A DNA stretch of 60,105 nucleotides, from assembly GCF_000090795.2 (NCBI RefSeq), contig NW_003546749.1, forward strand, positions 4,273-64,377. The letters run 5' to 3'. Each line of letters begins with the position of its first letter. Positions within the stretch are counted from its first letter, which is position 1. The notes beneath the pieces are model-generated. The model did not search any database and was not told the origin of the DNA. It worked only from the letters and a program-made list of their open reading frames with translations. Made by a program: the position numbers and the translations under genes. Below are positions 59,201-60,105 of this stretch, one piece after another. Source of the DNA: Amphimedon queenslandica. Lineage: Eukaryota > Porifera > Demospongiae > Haplosclerida > Niphatidae.

Positions 59201-59939
59201 GAATACCTGAAGCTGATACTTTTGTGTTAGCAGTCGGTAATTGATTGACTGTACCACTGGTAACTGGTCTAACTACAGTAGTCACTGCATTTTTACCTGC
59301 ATATGTGTGCAATTCATTAGATATAAATTTATTTTAAAAAGTATATACCGTAAAAGATGAAATGTTGACGGGGATTTTATATTGGTGGATTGACGGATTT
59401 ATATTAAAACACAAAATTAAAATTAGCAAGCAGTAATTTCATTTTTATACATGTGACCACGCCCACATTAATTTTAGTCAAACGCTACCTAACATGGCTT
59501 TACTATGTTTCCTTAAGCCAGTCTCTAAACCAGGTGATAAAAAACACAATTGTCCAGAAAAGGTACAATCTTTCTCTAATAATATGGTGTCCACATATAC
59601 AATTCACAACATTGAAAGTTTCCATGCATTAATTAGCAAGTGTAGCCCTCACTTACATGTAAGTAAATTTATTTCCGCCTTAGGGTGGGGATATAATTTA
59701 CTGTTAAGAAATCGCCAATATTAATTCTGCCAATAAACTAGCCATCACAAAACTGCCAAAAACTCCCGCCAACAAATCCTCTTATACAGTAGTATCAAAC
59801 CAATGAAAATTCATATTCCTTAGGGTATTAATGAATTTTATGGAATTTTATCAACTTATAAAGAATTAAGCCCCACCTTTTAGAAGAGGCTGGAGACATA
59901 CAACAGTCGTATGTCTATCATAGAGAGAAGCAGCTACAT
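56290..59939 (-). CDS. SH3 / CARD-like / LRR protein, 5' incomplete
   Basis: Eight exons: 59939-59877, 59296-59207, 59162-58501, 58445-58358, 58005-57982, 57870-57607, 57546-57145 and 56912-56290. GT-AG borders and phases agree, giving 737 residues before TAA at 56292-56290. Window residues about 51-271 are the unnamed domain shared with the Death/ZU5 gene (LIDELVPLISQSKASIDEMK, LISEYEKEVKTVC, ETIQLTLGWEPEEHSLNDIR, LTIGHYTVY). Residues 309-396 read SLLMKAGTDSIGIICLYYLI, unrecognised. Residues about 412-467 are an SH3 domain (YTARIDYHG, LSFSEGEQLKIFEK, WKGRSLVSG, IPSSFV). About 468-530 is a helical CARD-like segment. Residues 531-737 are leucine-rich repeats of the ribonuclease-inhibitor/NLR type (LTSLVLYHNPLI, LDQLDLRRTSLS). 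No NACHT ATPase lies between the CARD-like part and the repeats. No start codon is found; the gene probably continues beyond the window. Confidence 0.82.
58045..58247. mobile_element. MITE, TACARTACAAGAT-type
   Basis: Left end taccatacaagatattattt, right end the reverse complement of tacagtacaagatgatttat, continuing with 'attgrtgarrgtaatatttggcaa' on both sides. Non-coding, within the intron between 58358 and 58005 of the SH3/LRR gene. Confidence 0.7.
59346..59791. mobile_element. MITE, TACCGTAAAAGATG-type
   Basis: Left end taccgtaaaagatgaaatgt, right end the reverse complement of tactgtataagaggatttgt, followed by 'tggcggg' on both sides. It lies in the intron between the first two visible exons of the SH3/LRR gene. 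The ORF inside (59494-59724) is not protein-like. Confidence 0.65.
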
Positions 59940-60105
59940 CTAGGCGTGTGTGCATAATGCAACATGCATATACAATAATAGGTACAAACTTTAAGTAGGA
60001 CATTGAACTGAGCAACACAAGGTTAACAAGAACATAAAATATTTAAAAAAACAAGGTTAAGTAGGATTCCAAACGACCAACGAAAATACGAAATGAAAAT
60101 CCTAC

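Noticed and set aside
56290..59939. Full NLR with NACHT ATPase
   Set aside because: No Walker A (GxxxxGK[ST]) or Walker B motif is present in any exon visible in the window.
1..60105. CRISPR arrays, operons or prokaryotic genes
   Set aside because: Repeats are dispersed and not regularly spaced, genes are intron-rich and flanked by animal transposons.

Overview
The window looks like AT-rich genomic DNA of an animal, most likely a demosponge of the Amphimedon type. This is inferred from protein families and from the short GT-AG introns (often 40-100 bp); no database was searched. Four protein-coding loci appear intact or nearly so: a five-exon hAT transposase inside a complete transposon (18735-22358), a single-exon secreted protein (11469-12626), a 20-exon Death/ZU5 signalling protein (44325-51838, +), and a four-exon Xi-class glutathione transferase (52662-55189, -). 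A fifth, 5'-incomplete gene (56290-59939, -) encodes an SH3 domain, a CARD-like helical bundle and leucine-rich repeats.

Left part (1-41.4 kb): a mosaic of duplicated segments and transposon remains. It holds three copies of a secreted coiled-coil plus fibrinogen-like protein (8010, 11469, 33147; only the middle one is intact). It also holds several copies of a minus-strand exon family I do not recognise, and remnants of Ty3/gypsy, CACTA/EnSpm, pogo-type DDE and a gag-like zinc-finger element. Small inverted-repeat elements are frequent, several with perfect 8-bp target duplications.

Right part (44.3-60.1 kb): compact and gene-rich. The Death/ZU5 gene and the SH3/LRR gene lie on opposite strands around the glutathione transferase. 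They share an unnamed domain of about 200 residues encoded by one large exon, and both carry death-fold modules, so both probably belong to an expanded sponge innate-immunity or cell-death signalling family. Introns of all three genes host MITEs, but no exon is hit. In the Death/ZU5 gene the first thirteen introns are all phase 1, so whole domains and coiled-coil pieces sit on interchangeable symmetric exons.

The least ordinary items are the apparently autonomous hAT transposon, the shared unnamed domain with its two domain architectures, the secreted paralogues with near-identical N-terminal halves but divergent C-terminal domains, and a near-perfect hairpin of about 135 nt in an intron of the Death/ZU5 gene.
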